The notes beneath the pieces were generated by a model. That model was not told the origin of the DNA. It ran no database searches and saw only the letters and a list, made by a program, of their open reading frames with translations. Both the position numbers and the translations under genes were made by a program. This document shows, piece by piece, positions 54,670 to 62,005 of a stretch of DNA of 64,000 nt. Numbering within the stretch: the first letter of the stretch is position 1; the number at the start of each line of letters is the position of its first letter. Origin of the DNA: Candidatus Eiseniibacteriota bacterium (lineage in GTDB: Bacteria > Eisenbacteria > RBG-16-71-46 > CAIMUX01); the NCBI GenBank assembly GCA_016712505.1, contig JADJQY010000004.1, positions 496,001-560,000 on the forward strand, written 5' to 3'.

Positions 54670-55653
54670 ATGGACCTGAACCACCAGCGGGCTGGAGCTT
54701 CGATCGGTCGTTGGCTGCTCCGCGTCGTGGTGACGCTCTCGGTCGGCCGCGCGCTTTCGATCGATCCGGCGCTCGCGGCGTCGCCGCGCTACGGCGGCTT
54801 TGCCGAGATCGCGGCCACCCCGCGCCTCCTCGCCCTGGGGGGCAACGGCGTGGCGATGGGCGGTGCCACCGATGCGCTCTGGGGAAATCCCGCCGGCATG
54901 CTCGACGCCCGGACCCGCGAGGCGCAGAGCAGCTACGCCGATCTGTTCGACTTAGGCCTCGTCTCCCACTCTTCCGCAGCCCTCATCTGGCCGCTGCTCC
55001 CGCGGGAGATCGCCTGGCGCGGCGGCAGCATCGAAGCGCAGCGCGGGCAGGCCGCACCCGGCACGGTGATCGGCCTCGGGCTGAGCAGCCTGGGCAGCGA
55101 CGTCGATGTCGACCGGTATGACGAGACCCAATTCGCCCTCGGCCTCGCCACCCGCGGTCCGGCGGAAGTAGCTATCGGCTTCACCTATCGCTTTCTCTGG
55201 GCGCAGTCCACGATCGAGAACTTCGGTGCGCAGGGGCACGCCATCGACCTCGGGTTGCAGCGGCCGGTGGGGCCGCTGGTCTTCGGCCTCGCGGCGCGTG
55301 GATTCTCCTCCGCGATCAACTGGGACCGTGGCCTCGATGAGCCGCTCGCCCGGCGCCTCCAGGCCGGCGTGAGCTACGCGCCGTTCGCCGGGCTCCGCGC
55401 CCAGGCCGCCGCGGTCTGGGTCGGGGACGAGTCCGAGTTGGTCTATCCCTCGATTGCCGCCGAGTACACGCCGCGTCGCGAGTTCACGCTGCGGGGCGCG
55501 CTCCGACAGCACCGGGATGCGGTCGATTCACCGACCGAGTGGAGCGCCGGCGCCAGCTTCGCCATCTGGCGCCTCCGCATCGACTATGCCACTGCCTCCT
55601 CGGGTCAGGAACTGGGCGACACGCAGCGCATCGGCGGCAGTGTCCAGTTCTGA
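54670..55653 (+). CDS. PorV/FadL-like outer-membrane barrel protein
   Basis: A 327-residue exported barrel. The signature ATPRLLALGGNGVAMGGATD followed by ALWGNPAGM is that of the PorV/PorQ/FadL-like group. Further strands: TVIGLGLSSLGSDVDVDRYD, EVAIGFTYRFLWAQST, RLQAGVSYAPFAGLRAQAAA, LRIDYATASSG, ending in Phe (GSVQF). PorV carries type IX substrates across the outer membrane in Bacteroidetes; whether this protein does so is an inference from similarity and from its tight coupling to a FlgD-domain secreted protein. Confidence 0.82.
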   Translation: MDLNHQRAGASIGRWLLRVVVTLSVGRALSIDPALAASPRYGGFAEIAATPRLLALGGNGVAMGGATDALWGNPAGMLDARTREAQSSYADLFDLGLVSHSSAALIWPLLPREIAWRGGSIEAQRGQAAPGTVIGLGLSSLGSDVDVDRYDETQFALGLATRGPAEVAIGFTYRFLWAQSTIENFGAQGHAIDLGLQRPVGPLVFGLAARGFSSAINWDRGLDEPLARRLQAGVSYAPFAGLRAQAAAVWVGDESELVYPSIAAEYTPRREFTLRGALRQHRDAVDSPTEWSAGASFAIWRLRIDYATASSGQELGDTQRIGGSVQF

Positions 55654-55670
55654 GCTTCACCCCGTTCCGC

Positions 55671-55691
55671 GCCCCGCCGCGACGGCGGGGC
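55671..55691 (+). terminator. Terminator hairpin after the PorV-like gene
   Basis: 9-bp stem GCCCCGCCG / CGGCGGGGC with CGA loop, followed by CCGCGCGCTCTTT. Weak U-tract. Confidence 0.55.
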
Positions 55692-55735
55692 CCGCGCGCT
55701 CTTTGGCGCGCAGATGAATCTGGCATGCGGACGTC

Positions 55736-55764
55736 TTGCCGCGCACGCGCACCGGTCCTATAGT
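55736..55764 (+). promoter_or_regulatory. speA promoter
   Basis: TTGCCG (55736-55741), 17-nt spacer, TATAGT (55759-55764). Leader about 113 nt. Confidence 0.6.
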
Positions 55765-55883
55765 CCGGGTTCGCCGGATTGACCCTTGACCGCGATCACC
55801 CGGGCGCGCCTCCAGTGCGCACCCGGACATTCCACAGCGATCCAGCGATCGGATGAGGCGTCCGATCGGGAGACACGGGGGAA

Positions 55884-57896
55884 ATGGAAAATACCTTCAA
55901 GACGCCCATCCACCAGATCTACGGAATCGAGAATTGGGGGAACGGCTACTTCGACGTGAACGCGCTCGGGCACCTGGTGGTGAAACCAAAGCGCGGCGCG
56001 CAAGCGGTCGACGTGTTCCAGGTGGTCGAGGAGGTGCGCAAGCGGCATCGGCTCCACCCCCCGATCTTGCTGCGCTTCCCGCAGATCCTGGAAACGCAGG
56101 TGAAGCAGCTCTGCGAGGCGTTTCAGAGCGCCATCGCGGAGTTCCAGTACGGCAACACCTACCAGGGCGTCTTCCCGATCAAGGTGAACCACCGTCGCGA
56201 CGTGGTCGAAGAGCTGATGCGGGTCGGGAACAAGTACCGTCTCGGACTCGAGGTCGGATCCAAGCCCGAGCTGTACATCGGCCTCGGACTCGAGCAGGCG
56301 CCGGGCTCGCTGCTGGTCTGCAACGGATTCAAGGACGATGAGTTCATGGAGATGGCCTTCTGGGGCCAGCGCACCGGCAAGCAGGTCGTGATCGTGGTCG
56401 AGCAGATCCGTGAGATCTACAGCTACGTGAAGTGGGCCGAGGCGACCGGTCTGCGACCCATCGTCGGGCTGCGGGGAAGGCTCTATAGCAAGGGCTCGGG
56501 CAAGTGGGAGGAGTCGGGAGGCGAGACCTCGAAGTTCGGCCTCTCCACCCTCGAGCTGCTCGAGTGTTTCCGCGTGCTGCGAGAGGCGAACATGCTCCCC
56601 GCCCTACGCATGCTGCACTTCCACATCGGATCGCAGATCACCGACATCCGGAAGATCAAGTCGGCGGTCAAGGAGGCGTCGCGGGTCTACGCCAAGTTCC
56701 GGCGGATGAAGGCTCCGATCGAGTACTTGAACGTCGGCGGCGGACTCGGCGTCGACTACGACGGCAGCCGCACTCCGTCCGACTCCAGCGTGAACTACAC
56801 GATCCAGGAGTTTGCCAACGACGTGGTCTACACCGTGCGCGAGATCTGCGAGCATGAGGACGTCCCCACGCCCACCCTGGTCTCGGAAAGCGGTCGCGCT
56901 CTCACGGTCTACCATTCGGTGGTGGTCTTCACCGCGGAGAACCGCGGGGACTTCATCCTGGGGGCGAAGGCGGAAGTCGCCCAGCGGGCGCAGTCGCCGG
57001 CCTTGACCGAGATGCGCGAGATCTCGCGCGAGATCAGCGTGAAGAACTTCCGCGAATACTTCCACGACGCGATCCAGCAGCGGGAGGAGCTCTTCTCTCT
57101 CTTCGACCTCGGCTACCTCGGGCTGGAGGAACGCGCCTACGGCGAGGTGCTGTTCAAGGAGATCTGCGAGAAGGCGCTCCGCTTCGCCAAGGAGACCAAG
57201 TTCACCTCGGACGAGTTCGAGATCCTGGAGAAGGCGCTCCGGAAGAAGTACGTGACCAACATGTCGGTCTTCCAGAGCGTCCCCGACTCCTTCACCATTC
57301 GGCAGCTTTTCCCTGTGCTGCCGATCCACCGCCTGGACGAGTTCCCCTCCGAGTACGGGATGCTGATCGACCTGACCTGTGATTCGGACGGGAAGATCGA
57401 CAACTTCGTCGACGTGAAGGACATCAAAGAGGTCCTGGAACTCCACCCCACCTCGAACGGCGGACCGTACTACCTGGCCATCTGCCTGGTCGGGGCCTAC
57501 CAGGACGTGATGGGAGATTTCCACAATCTCTTCGGTACGGTGAACGAGGCGCACGTCATCGTCGACGAGGGGGGCACCTCCCACATCCGGAACCTGATCC
57601 GGGGCAATACGATCGAGGAAGTGGCCGGGCTGAACGGCTACGACCCCGAGGACCTGATCAGCAAGCTGGCCGCCCGGGTAGCGGAGCAGACCCGCCTCGG
57701 GCAGCTCGACTCCGAGGAGGGGATGGCGATCCTCGAGGCCTACCGGCGCCGCGCGGGGGCCCAGACGTACCTTTCCCTGTCCGAAGGCCGGGTCCGCGCC
57801 GACGGGAAGGAACTTTCCCCGGGCGAGGGGGGTTCCAGTGCCGAGACGGGAACATCACAAGGACCTCTCGCTGCGAAAGAAAGCCCCGGCGCCTAG
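55884..57896 (+). CDS. speA: Biosynthetic arginine decarboxylase
   Basis: A 670-residue PLP enzyme converting arginine to agmatine, first step of the agmatine route to putrescine and spermidine. Fold III decarboxylase blocks: NWGNGYFDVNALGHLVVKP, YQGVFPIKVNHRRDVVEEL (PLP Lys), GLEVGSKPELYIGLGL, KFGLSTLELLE, LHFHIGSQITDIRKI (His stacking PLP), YLNVGGGLGVDYDGSR, LVSESGRALTVYHS, and near the end LIDLTCDSDGKIDNFVD (active-site Cys-Asp pair from the partner subunit) and VGAYQDVMGDFHNLFG. Length is normal. The last 30 residues are low-complexity and run into the terminator hairpin, which contains the stop codon. Confidence 0.95.
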   Translation: MENTFKTPIHQIYGIENWGNGYFDVNALGHLVVKPKRGAQAVDVFQVVEEVRKRHRLHPPILLRFPQILETQVKQLCEAFQSAIAEFQYGNTYQGVFPIKVNHRRDVVEELMRVGNKYRLGLEVGSKPELYIGLGLEQAPGSLLVCNGFKDDEFMEMAFWGQRTGKQVVIVVEQIREIYSYVKWAEATGLRPIVGLRGRLYSKGSGKWEESGGETSKFGLSTLELLECFRVLREANMLPALRMLHFHIGSQITDIRKIKSAVKEASRVYAKFRRMKAPIEYLNVGGGLGVDYDGSRTPSDSSVNYTIQEFANDVVYTVREICEHEDVPTPTLVSESGRALTVYHSVVVFTAENRGDFILGAKAEVAQRAQSPALTEMREISREISVKNFREYFHDAIQQREELFSLFDLGYLGLEERAYGEVLFKEICEKALRFAKETKFTSDEFEILEKALRKKYVTNMSVFQSVPDSFTIRQLFPVLPIHRLDEFPSEYGMLIDLTCDSDGKIDNFVDVKDIKEVLELHPTSNGGPYYLAICLVGAYQDVMGDFHNLFGTVNEAHVIVDEGGTSHIRNLIRGNTIEEVAGLNGYDPEDLISKLAARVAEQTRLGQLDSEEGMAILEAYRRRAGAQTYLSLSEGRVRADGKELSPGEGGSSAETGTSQGPLAAKESPGA

Positions 57897-57909
57897 CCGG
57901 GGCTTTCTT
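57877..57909 (+). terminator. Rho-independent terminator overlapping the speA stop
   Basis: Perfect 14-bp stem AAGAAAGCCCCGGC / GCCGGGGCTTTCTT; the 5-nt loop contains the first two bases of the TAG stop. Followed by GTTCCGTT. Confidence 0.85.
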
Positions 57910-57997
57910 GTTCCGTTCAGGCTTGTTCCGTTCAGGCTTGTTCCGTTCAGGCTTGTTCCGTTCAGGCTTGTTCCGTTCAGGCTTGTTCCGTTCAGGC
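57908..57997. repeat. Six perfect 15-bp tandem repeats
   Basis: Unit TTGTTCCGTTCAGGC repeated six times without a mismatch, starting inside the tail of the speA terminator. In one plus frame it would read LFRSG, in a minus frame LNGTS, but no gene is believed to use it. Confidence 0.95.
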
Positions 57998-58027
57998 CTG
58001 CCGGCCCGGGGGAGGGGCGATTCCGGG

Positions 58028-58378
58028 CTAGTAGAGATATCGCTCCACCGCGGCTCCCACCCAGGGAAGTCTGGCCCGCCGCCCCCGGAGTGCCGCCGCC
58101 ACGAACCACACCCAGGCGGTGAAGACGATTAAGAGGAATAGCTGGAGCAGGTACCCGTAGAGAAACCCGAAGACCGGAAGTCCGGAGAGCAGACGCAGTA
58201 CCCCTCCGGCCAGGAGCAGCAGCCCTCCCCCGATGACCGACTGCAGGGCGTGGAAGCGGACGAAACGTTCGTCTCCTCGGTAGAGCAACACCACCAACCC
58301 TGAGACCGGCCCCAGAGCGTAAGCCAGCGCGGCCCAGACCGCGTTTGGATCGAGCCGACCCTCCGTTGGTTCCGACAT
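58028..58378 (-). CDS. Small four-helix membrane protein (DUF4870/Tic20-like)
   Basis: A 116-residue inner-membrane protein. ATG 58378 has AGGAGG 7 nt upstream. Helices: NAVWAALAYALGPVSGLVVL, HALQSVIGGGLLLLAGGVL, LYGYLLQLFLLIVFTAWVW. The loop DERFVRFHALQS between helices 1 and 2 is the hallmark of the DUF4870/UPF0132/Tic20-like group, which has no settled function. Usual length. It lies downstream of the gene-free block, and its terminator is not obvious. Confidence 0.8.
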   Translation of the reverse strand: MSEPTEGRLDPNAVWAALAYALGPVSGLVVLLYRGDERFVRFHALQSVIGGGLLLLAGGVLRLLSGLPVFGFLYGYLLQLFLLIVFTAWVWFVAAALRGRRARLPWVGAAVERYLY

Positions 58379-58540
58379 GCACACACCTCCTGGCGGATTC
58401 CGCAGCCTATCGGCTCATACACGCCGCGACGCGCGGGTGCAAGCGCAAGCGGGGTGAAGGATCCGGCCAGGCGGAAAACGAGCGGCACTGCAGCGCAATC
58501 CGACCGGATGCACGAATGGTCGCACCACCCCAAAACGAAA

Positions 58541-58574
58541 CGGGCCCCCATCGTGCCTGATCGATGGGGGCCCG
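58541..58574 (-). terminator. Strong terminator with U-tract on the minus strand
   Basis: Perfect 13-bp stem CGGGCCCCCATCG / CGATGGGGGCCCG with an 8-nt loop. On the minus strand it is followed by TTTCGTTTTGGGG. No minus-strand coding gene ends in the 700 nt before it, which suggests it ends a non-coding transcript. Confidence 0.65.
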
Positions 58575-58829
58575 CCCTGTCCGCCTCGGGAGGAGGTCAG
58601 TCGATTGCTGAAAGTCCCTTTCCGCGTGCGGAACTACCTGTCCGCTCCCTGAAGAAACCCTGCGCGGTGCTCAGGATCGATCGGGGCCCAAGGCCCCTTC
58701 CAAAGTCGGCCGCTTGCCCGAGGCTCGTTGAGCATTGCCCCACCTGACCAGACAGTAGGACGGGAGGCAGCGCCGGTACGAATCAGCTCGCGGTTTGCAG
58801 CCCTTTCGAGACCCGGATCCCAGGAGGGC

Positions 58830-58870
58830 GCGGAGGCAATCCTTACTACGGTACCTCCGCCTCGGATTGC
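58830..58870. ncRNA. Candidate structured RNA element (H-type pseudoknot)
   Basis: Interleaved complementary segments on either strand: GCGGAGG (58830-58836) pairs with CCTCCGC (58854-58860), and GCAATCC (58836-58842) pairs with GGATTGC (58864-58870). This order gives an H-type pseudoknot or two exclusive hairpins. It lies upstream of the minus-strand terminator at 58541. Family unknown. Confidence 0.3.
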
Positions 58871-59182
58871 TTCTCTGCCGGGGTTGGGATAACAGTCCGC
58901 GTCCGACTGGCGATCCGGGTTTGATCAAGAGATCGCACGTCGCGTGCCAAAAAGGGTCAGGATCCGCACGGGAAACTTATCGTGTTACCAGGCTTGAGGT
59001 TATCCCGAACGGGGAGCCGAGGGAATGACGGTACCTGCCGAGCCAGCAACCGGTCGACGCGCCCACCGGGACCACCAAAGTCGGATCATTGCTGTAACTC
59101 GTTCGAATGCATGTCGTTACGTGTGGTTCCAATGGAACCACTCCCAGCAACGGATCCATTGTAAGGAGGTTTACCAACGGAA

Positions 59183-59211
59183 GGGCCCCGCGCCTGGTCG
59201 GCGCGGGGCCC
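59183..59211 (-). terminator. Terminator-like hairpin behind the FadL-like gene
   Basis: Perfect 12-bp stem GGGCCCCGCGCC / GGCGCGGGGCCC with a 5-nt loop, about 90 nt after the stop at 59302. On the minus strand it is followed by TTCCGTT. Confidence 0.5.
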
Positions 59212-59301
59212 AAAGTGCCGGAATCCGGAGTGCCTCGAACCGAGAGGCCTGGGCCTGGCCGTACGATCGCGCGTCCGCCCGGCCCTCCGCGGATCGTCGG
59301 G

Positions 59302-60834
59302 TTACCGTTCGCCGGACCCCATCCGGTAGGTGGCGGAGAATCGGATCGTCCGAATCTGCCGCTTCACATCGACGATCGCGCCGTCGGGGTTGGTGAACGA
59401 TCCCCGCGGTGAATCGAAGTAGAGCTTGGAGAGGTCGTAGGAGAGTTGCTCGAAGCCCAGATCGAACGAGACGTTGCCGGTGATCAGGGATGCCCCGGCG
59501 CTCCAGGCATTCCCCTCGATCTGGTCACTTCCCTCGAAGAGGGCATCCCCGTCCAGGGAGGAGACGTCGGTCGAGTCGAGCGCGGAGAATGACTGCGGCG
59601 CGGTCCGGAACCCGGCCCGCAGCGGAAGATCGCCCCAGGAGCGAGAGAGGAAGAGATACTCGGCGCCGACGTTGACGGTGGAGACGTCGCGAAGTGGAAG
59701 TGTGGGTCGCCCGAGTTGGCTCTCCAGGCCGGCGTTTGCATAGCTCAGCTCGGTCTCGCTCCAGTTGTGCTGATTGAGGTCCGCAACCAGAGCGAGGCGG
59801 GGGCTGACCTTCAGCTCGGCGCCGATGCTGAACGAGGCCGGGATATCCATGTCGTACCCCGCCAGCTTCCCGTCGATCAGGATCTGCGGCGCCCCAGGCG
59901 CGACCAGGCTCTCGTTGCGGAAATCCCCGCCGCGGACCCGGACGGTATAGGCCGGAGTGAAGCGGGCCGCCACCGCCAACGGCATCGGCAGGTTCTCGAG
60001 CGCCGCGCGTGCGCCGAGGTCGGCGGCGAAGCCCTCGTACTTGAGGCTGATCCGCTGCAGTCCGGCCGGGATCGGTGCCCCCGCGTTCACCCGGTTCTCG
60101 GTTCTGGCGCGCAGGCGTCCCGTGAGGTAGTTGAGGTTCACCCCGACGGAGAACATCCGGTTGAGGCGGTAGCCCAGGGTTGGCGCCACGGCCTCGATCG
60201 CTCCCCGCTCCTGCCGGTCGAGGGTGATCACGACCGGGAACCCACCCACCCCTTCGAAGATGAAGTCGCTGACCGTCTCCTCGGGATAGGCGGTGTTGAC
60301 GTAGCGACGCCAACTCAGCCCACCGACCAGCCGTGACTCCCCGCTCTCCCAGAGCGGGGCCGAGGCGGCGACCATCCCAGGCTTCATCCCCCCCTTGAGA
60401 TTCTGTGAGTAGCCGCTGGTGAAGATGGAACCTGAGCCCGGGATGTCGAGCGCGAGCGGGAATCCGGTCGCCTCGCCGGAGGAACGGAGGGAGTATCCGT
60501 CGACGTAGAGCGAGCCGCCCTCGCCCTCGACGATTCCGGCCGGGGTCCAGCCGATCGCCTGCGGGCCCTTGGCGCGGGCAATGTAAGCGCCACCCAATCC
60601 GAGGGCATCCCCTCCCGGGCGCACGCCGAAGTCGTCCACCGGACGGTAGACCAGCGAGGGGTTCAACGAAGCCAGTTCGTTGAATCCGAAAGTGCCGAGA
60701 TCGATCTCGATCCGCTCGATCCGCTGGGCCGAGGCGTTCCCCACGAGGAGCGCACCCACCATCAGCGTGGCGCCGCCCGCCACGCGGAATCGCCGTACCC
60801 ATCGCTCCCGCAGGATGCCGATTCCGTTCCTCAC
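59302..60834 (-). CDS. FadL/OMPP1-like outer-membrane protein
   Basis: A 510-residue exported barrel. GTG 60834 is chosen because GGGGGA lies 4 nt upstream and a signal peptide follows (GGATLMVGALLVGNASA). Signature near residue 70: GVRPGGDALGLGGAYIARAK then AIGWTPAGI, typical of FadL-like proteins that open with a plug/hatch. Later strands include LVGGLSWRRYVNTAY, MFSVGVNLNYLTGRL, FSIGAELKVSPRLALVADLN and VNVGAEYLFLSRSWGDLPLR (a common FadL-end block). It may transport hydrophobic compounds or act as a PorV-type factor; the substrate is not known. C-terminus SATYRMGSGER lacks the terminal Phe. Confidence 0.82.
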   Translation of the reverse strand: MRNGIGILRERWVRRFRVAGGATLMVGALLVGNASAQRIERIEIDLGTFGFNELASLNPSLVYRPVDDFGVRPGGDALGLGGAYIARAKGPQAIGWTPAGIVEGEGGSLYVDGYSLRSSGEATGFPLALDIPGSGSIFTSGYSQNLKGGMKPGMVAASAPLWESGESRLVGGLSWRRYVNTAYPEETVSDFIFEGVGGFPVVITLDRQERGAIEAVAPTLGYRLNRMFSVGVNLNYLTGRLRARTENRVNAGAPIPAGLQRISLKYEGFAADLGARAALENLPMPLAVAARFTPAYTVRVRGGDFRNESLVAPGAPQILIDGKLAGYDMDIPASFSIGAELKVSPRLALVADLNQHNWSETELSYANAGLESQLGRPTLPLRDVSTVNVGAEYLFLSRSWGDLPLRAGFRTAPQSFSALDSTDVSSLDGDALFEGSDQIEGNAWSAGASLITGNVSFDLGFEQLSYDLSKLYFDSPRGSFTNPDGAIVDVKRQIRTIRFSATYRMGSGER

Positions 60835-60980
60835 CTGTCCCCCTTTGCGCGCGCCTCGCGCCTCACGCGCGATCGCCGCAGGTTGGTCCCGCGACTCCTC
60901 CCACCGAAGTCCGGGCTCTGTCGCCGACCTGATCATCGTCGATCGGTTGGACGCCGACTCGAGCGCCCCGAACCGTTGGC

Positions 60981-61562
60981 TCAAGACCGCTCGCTCAGCA
61001 GCAGGACGAGCACGGTCCCCGCGCAGGACCAGAATCCAAGGCCGCGGGCCGAACGCGCCGGATCGAAGGTCAAGAGATGGACCTTCTCGATCTCCGAACG
61101 GCTGAGCCGCCGCTCCGGAATCACCGCTCCGAGGGAGGCCCGGGCATCGGCCTGGCGCTCCCGCACCTCGGTGAAGGAGCCGCTCGTCCGGACGAGGGAG
61201 AGGTCCTGGAGCACGATCGAGCTGTCGGACAGGGACGTGACCTCGGCCCGGTAGACCTGATCCCCTTCCCGGTAGTCGACGTGCGATCCGCGCTCGATCC
61301 TCCCGCGCAACTCACGATTCGACTTGAGCTCGATCACCACCTTCTGCTGCGCTTCGAAGGTATTGCCCGGGACCGGAATCTGCTTGGCACAACCGGTCAG
61401 ACCCAGAACTGCCAGGAAGCCCAGAGCTGCCAGGAAGCCCAGGACAGCCGGGGAGGACAGCGCCTGGTGAGCCTGCGGGGCCGGCCGGCGGTTCGGTGTG
61501 ACGAGGCGTTCTGCCCGCTGCGCATCGGCGCGAGGGACGGGCGTAGGACGGATCGAGGTCAT
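60981..61562 (-). CDS. Lipoprotein of unknown function
   Basis: A 193-residue protein. ATG 61562 follows GGAG by about 8 nt. After an unusually long N-region (about 45 residues, RADAQRAERLVTPNRRPAP) come the hydrophobic core LGFLAALGFLAVLG and lipobox GLTGC. Residues after the Cys form a small beta-domain (GNTFEAQQKVVIELKSNREL, DQVYRAEVTSLSDSSIVLQD) resembling an Sm/OB-like barrel. The C-terminus ends with a hydrophobic helix (GFWSCAGTVLVLLL). An 18-bp direct repeat in the DNA codes for the doubled LGFLA of the signal core. A start at 61928 is rejected: it would put the lipobox 180 residues in. Confidence 0.65.
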   Translation of the reverse strand: MTSIRPTPVPRADAQRAERLVTPNRRPAPQAHQALSSPAVLGFLAALGFLAVLGLTGCAKQIPVPGNTFEAQQKVVIELKSNRELRGRIERGSHVDYREGDQVYRAEVTSLSDSSIVLQDLSLVRTSGSFTEVRERQADARASLGAVIPERRLSRSEIEKVHLLTFDPARSARGLGFWSCAGTVLVLLLSERS

Positions 61563-62005
61563 TCGCTTCTCCAGTTCATGCTCGAACCAATTTGGACCGC
61601 GCACGCCGTGCGCGGAACCGATGGTCAGGGTGCCCTCGCCCCCCGGACGCGGCGCGGCGCACCGAGCGATGTGCCCGACGCGGAGAACGATCTGTGCTGC
61701 GGGTGCGAGGTTACGTGCGTGCGGGAGGGCAATCTTGCGGCGGGGCGAATCGATCCGATTCGTCGCCCACCTCACGATCTCGTTCGCGATCCGACTCCGG
61801 ATGCAGCCGGCCGGGGCGCAAGTGAAGCCTGCCCCGACTGCCTGGATTCCGCAATCTCCCCCTCGAGTCGAGTCTCCCCCTGGACCCAAGTACAGTCTGC
61901 GCCCCTCTCGGGAATGGACCATGGCCATCCCGGTTCTCCCTGTCCCCGGCTCGCGGAACTATAGGGAGGGGTCCGGCGGGCGTCAAGTGCGGGGCGGACG
62001 GACGA
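61563..62005. other. Long leader region of the 61562 lipoprotein gene
   Basis: A 443-bp region between two minus-strand genes. It holds a strong promoter at 61958-61986, so the mRNA leader would be about 390 nt. Hairpins inside: CCGCGCAC-GCC-GTGCGCGG (61597-61615), just upstream of the ribosome-binding site, and an imperfect one near 61742-61768 (GGGCGAATCG ... CGATTCGTCGCCC). The frame through it is open but its amino-acid make-up is not protein-like. Confidence 0.5.
61958..61986 (-). promoter_or_regulatory. Strong promoter in front of the long leader
   Basis: Minus-strand TTGACG (61986-61981), 17-nt spacer, TATAGT (61963-61958). Confidence 0.75.

Larger units (their letters stand above)
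58379..59301. other. Gene-free 0.9-kb block with structured elements
   Basis: The longest stretch without a credible coding frame. It contains a terminator-like hairpin (58541-58574), a 6-bp hairpin GGGGCC-CAA-GGCCCC (58683-58697), a pseudoknot-like arrangement (58830-58870), an 8-bp hairpin GTGGTTCC-AAT-GGAACCAC (59123-59141), an isolated TAAGGAGGT at 59162-59170 with no start codon behind it, and a 12-bp hairpin (59183-59211). I tried to match 6S, RNase P, tmRNA and SRP RNA by their core motifs and could not. Confidence 0.6.

Noticed and set aside
57855..58382. Minus-strand frame reading LNGTS repeats opposite the 15-bp array
   Set aside because: It overlaps the speA terminator and the DUF4870-like gene in another frame, and has no start signal.
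58500..58930. RNase P, tmRNA, 6S or SRP RNA in the gene-free block
   Set aside because: Core motifs such as GAGGAAAGTCC, the tRNA-like TTCGA arm or the SRP tetraloop region were not found on either strand.
59090..59115. tRNA T-arm suggested by GTTCGAAT
   Set aside because: The flanking bases cannot form the 5-bp T stem, and no acceptor or anticodon arm is present.
61562..61928. Upstream start at 61928 for the lipoprotein, with AGGGAG in front
   Set aside because: The added 122 residues are not protein-like and would bury the signal peptide and lipobox in the middle of the protein.
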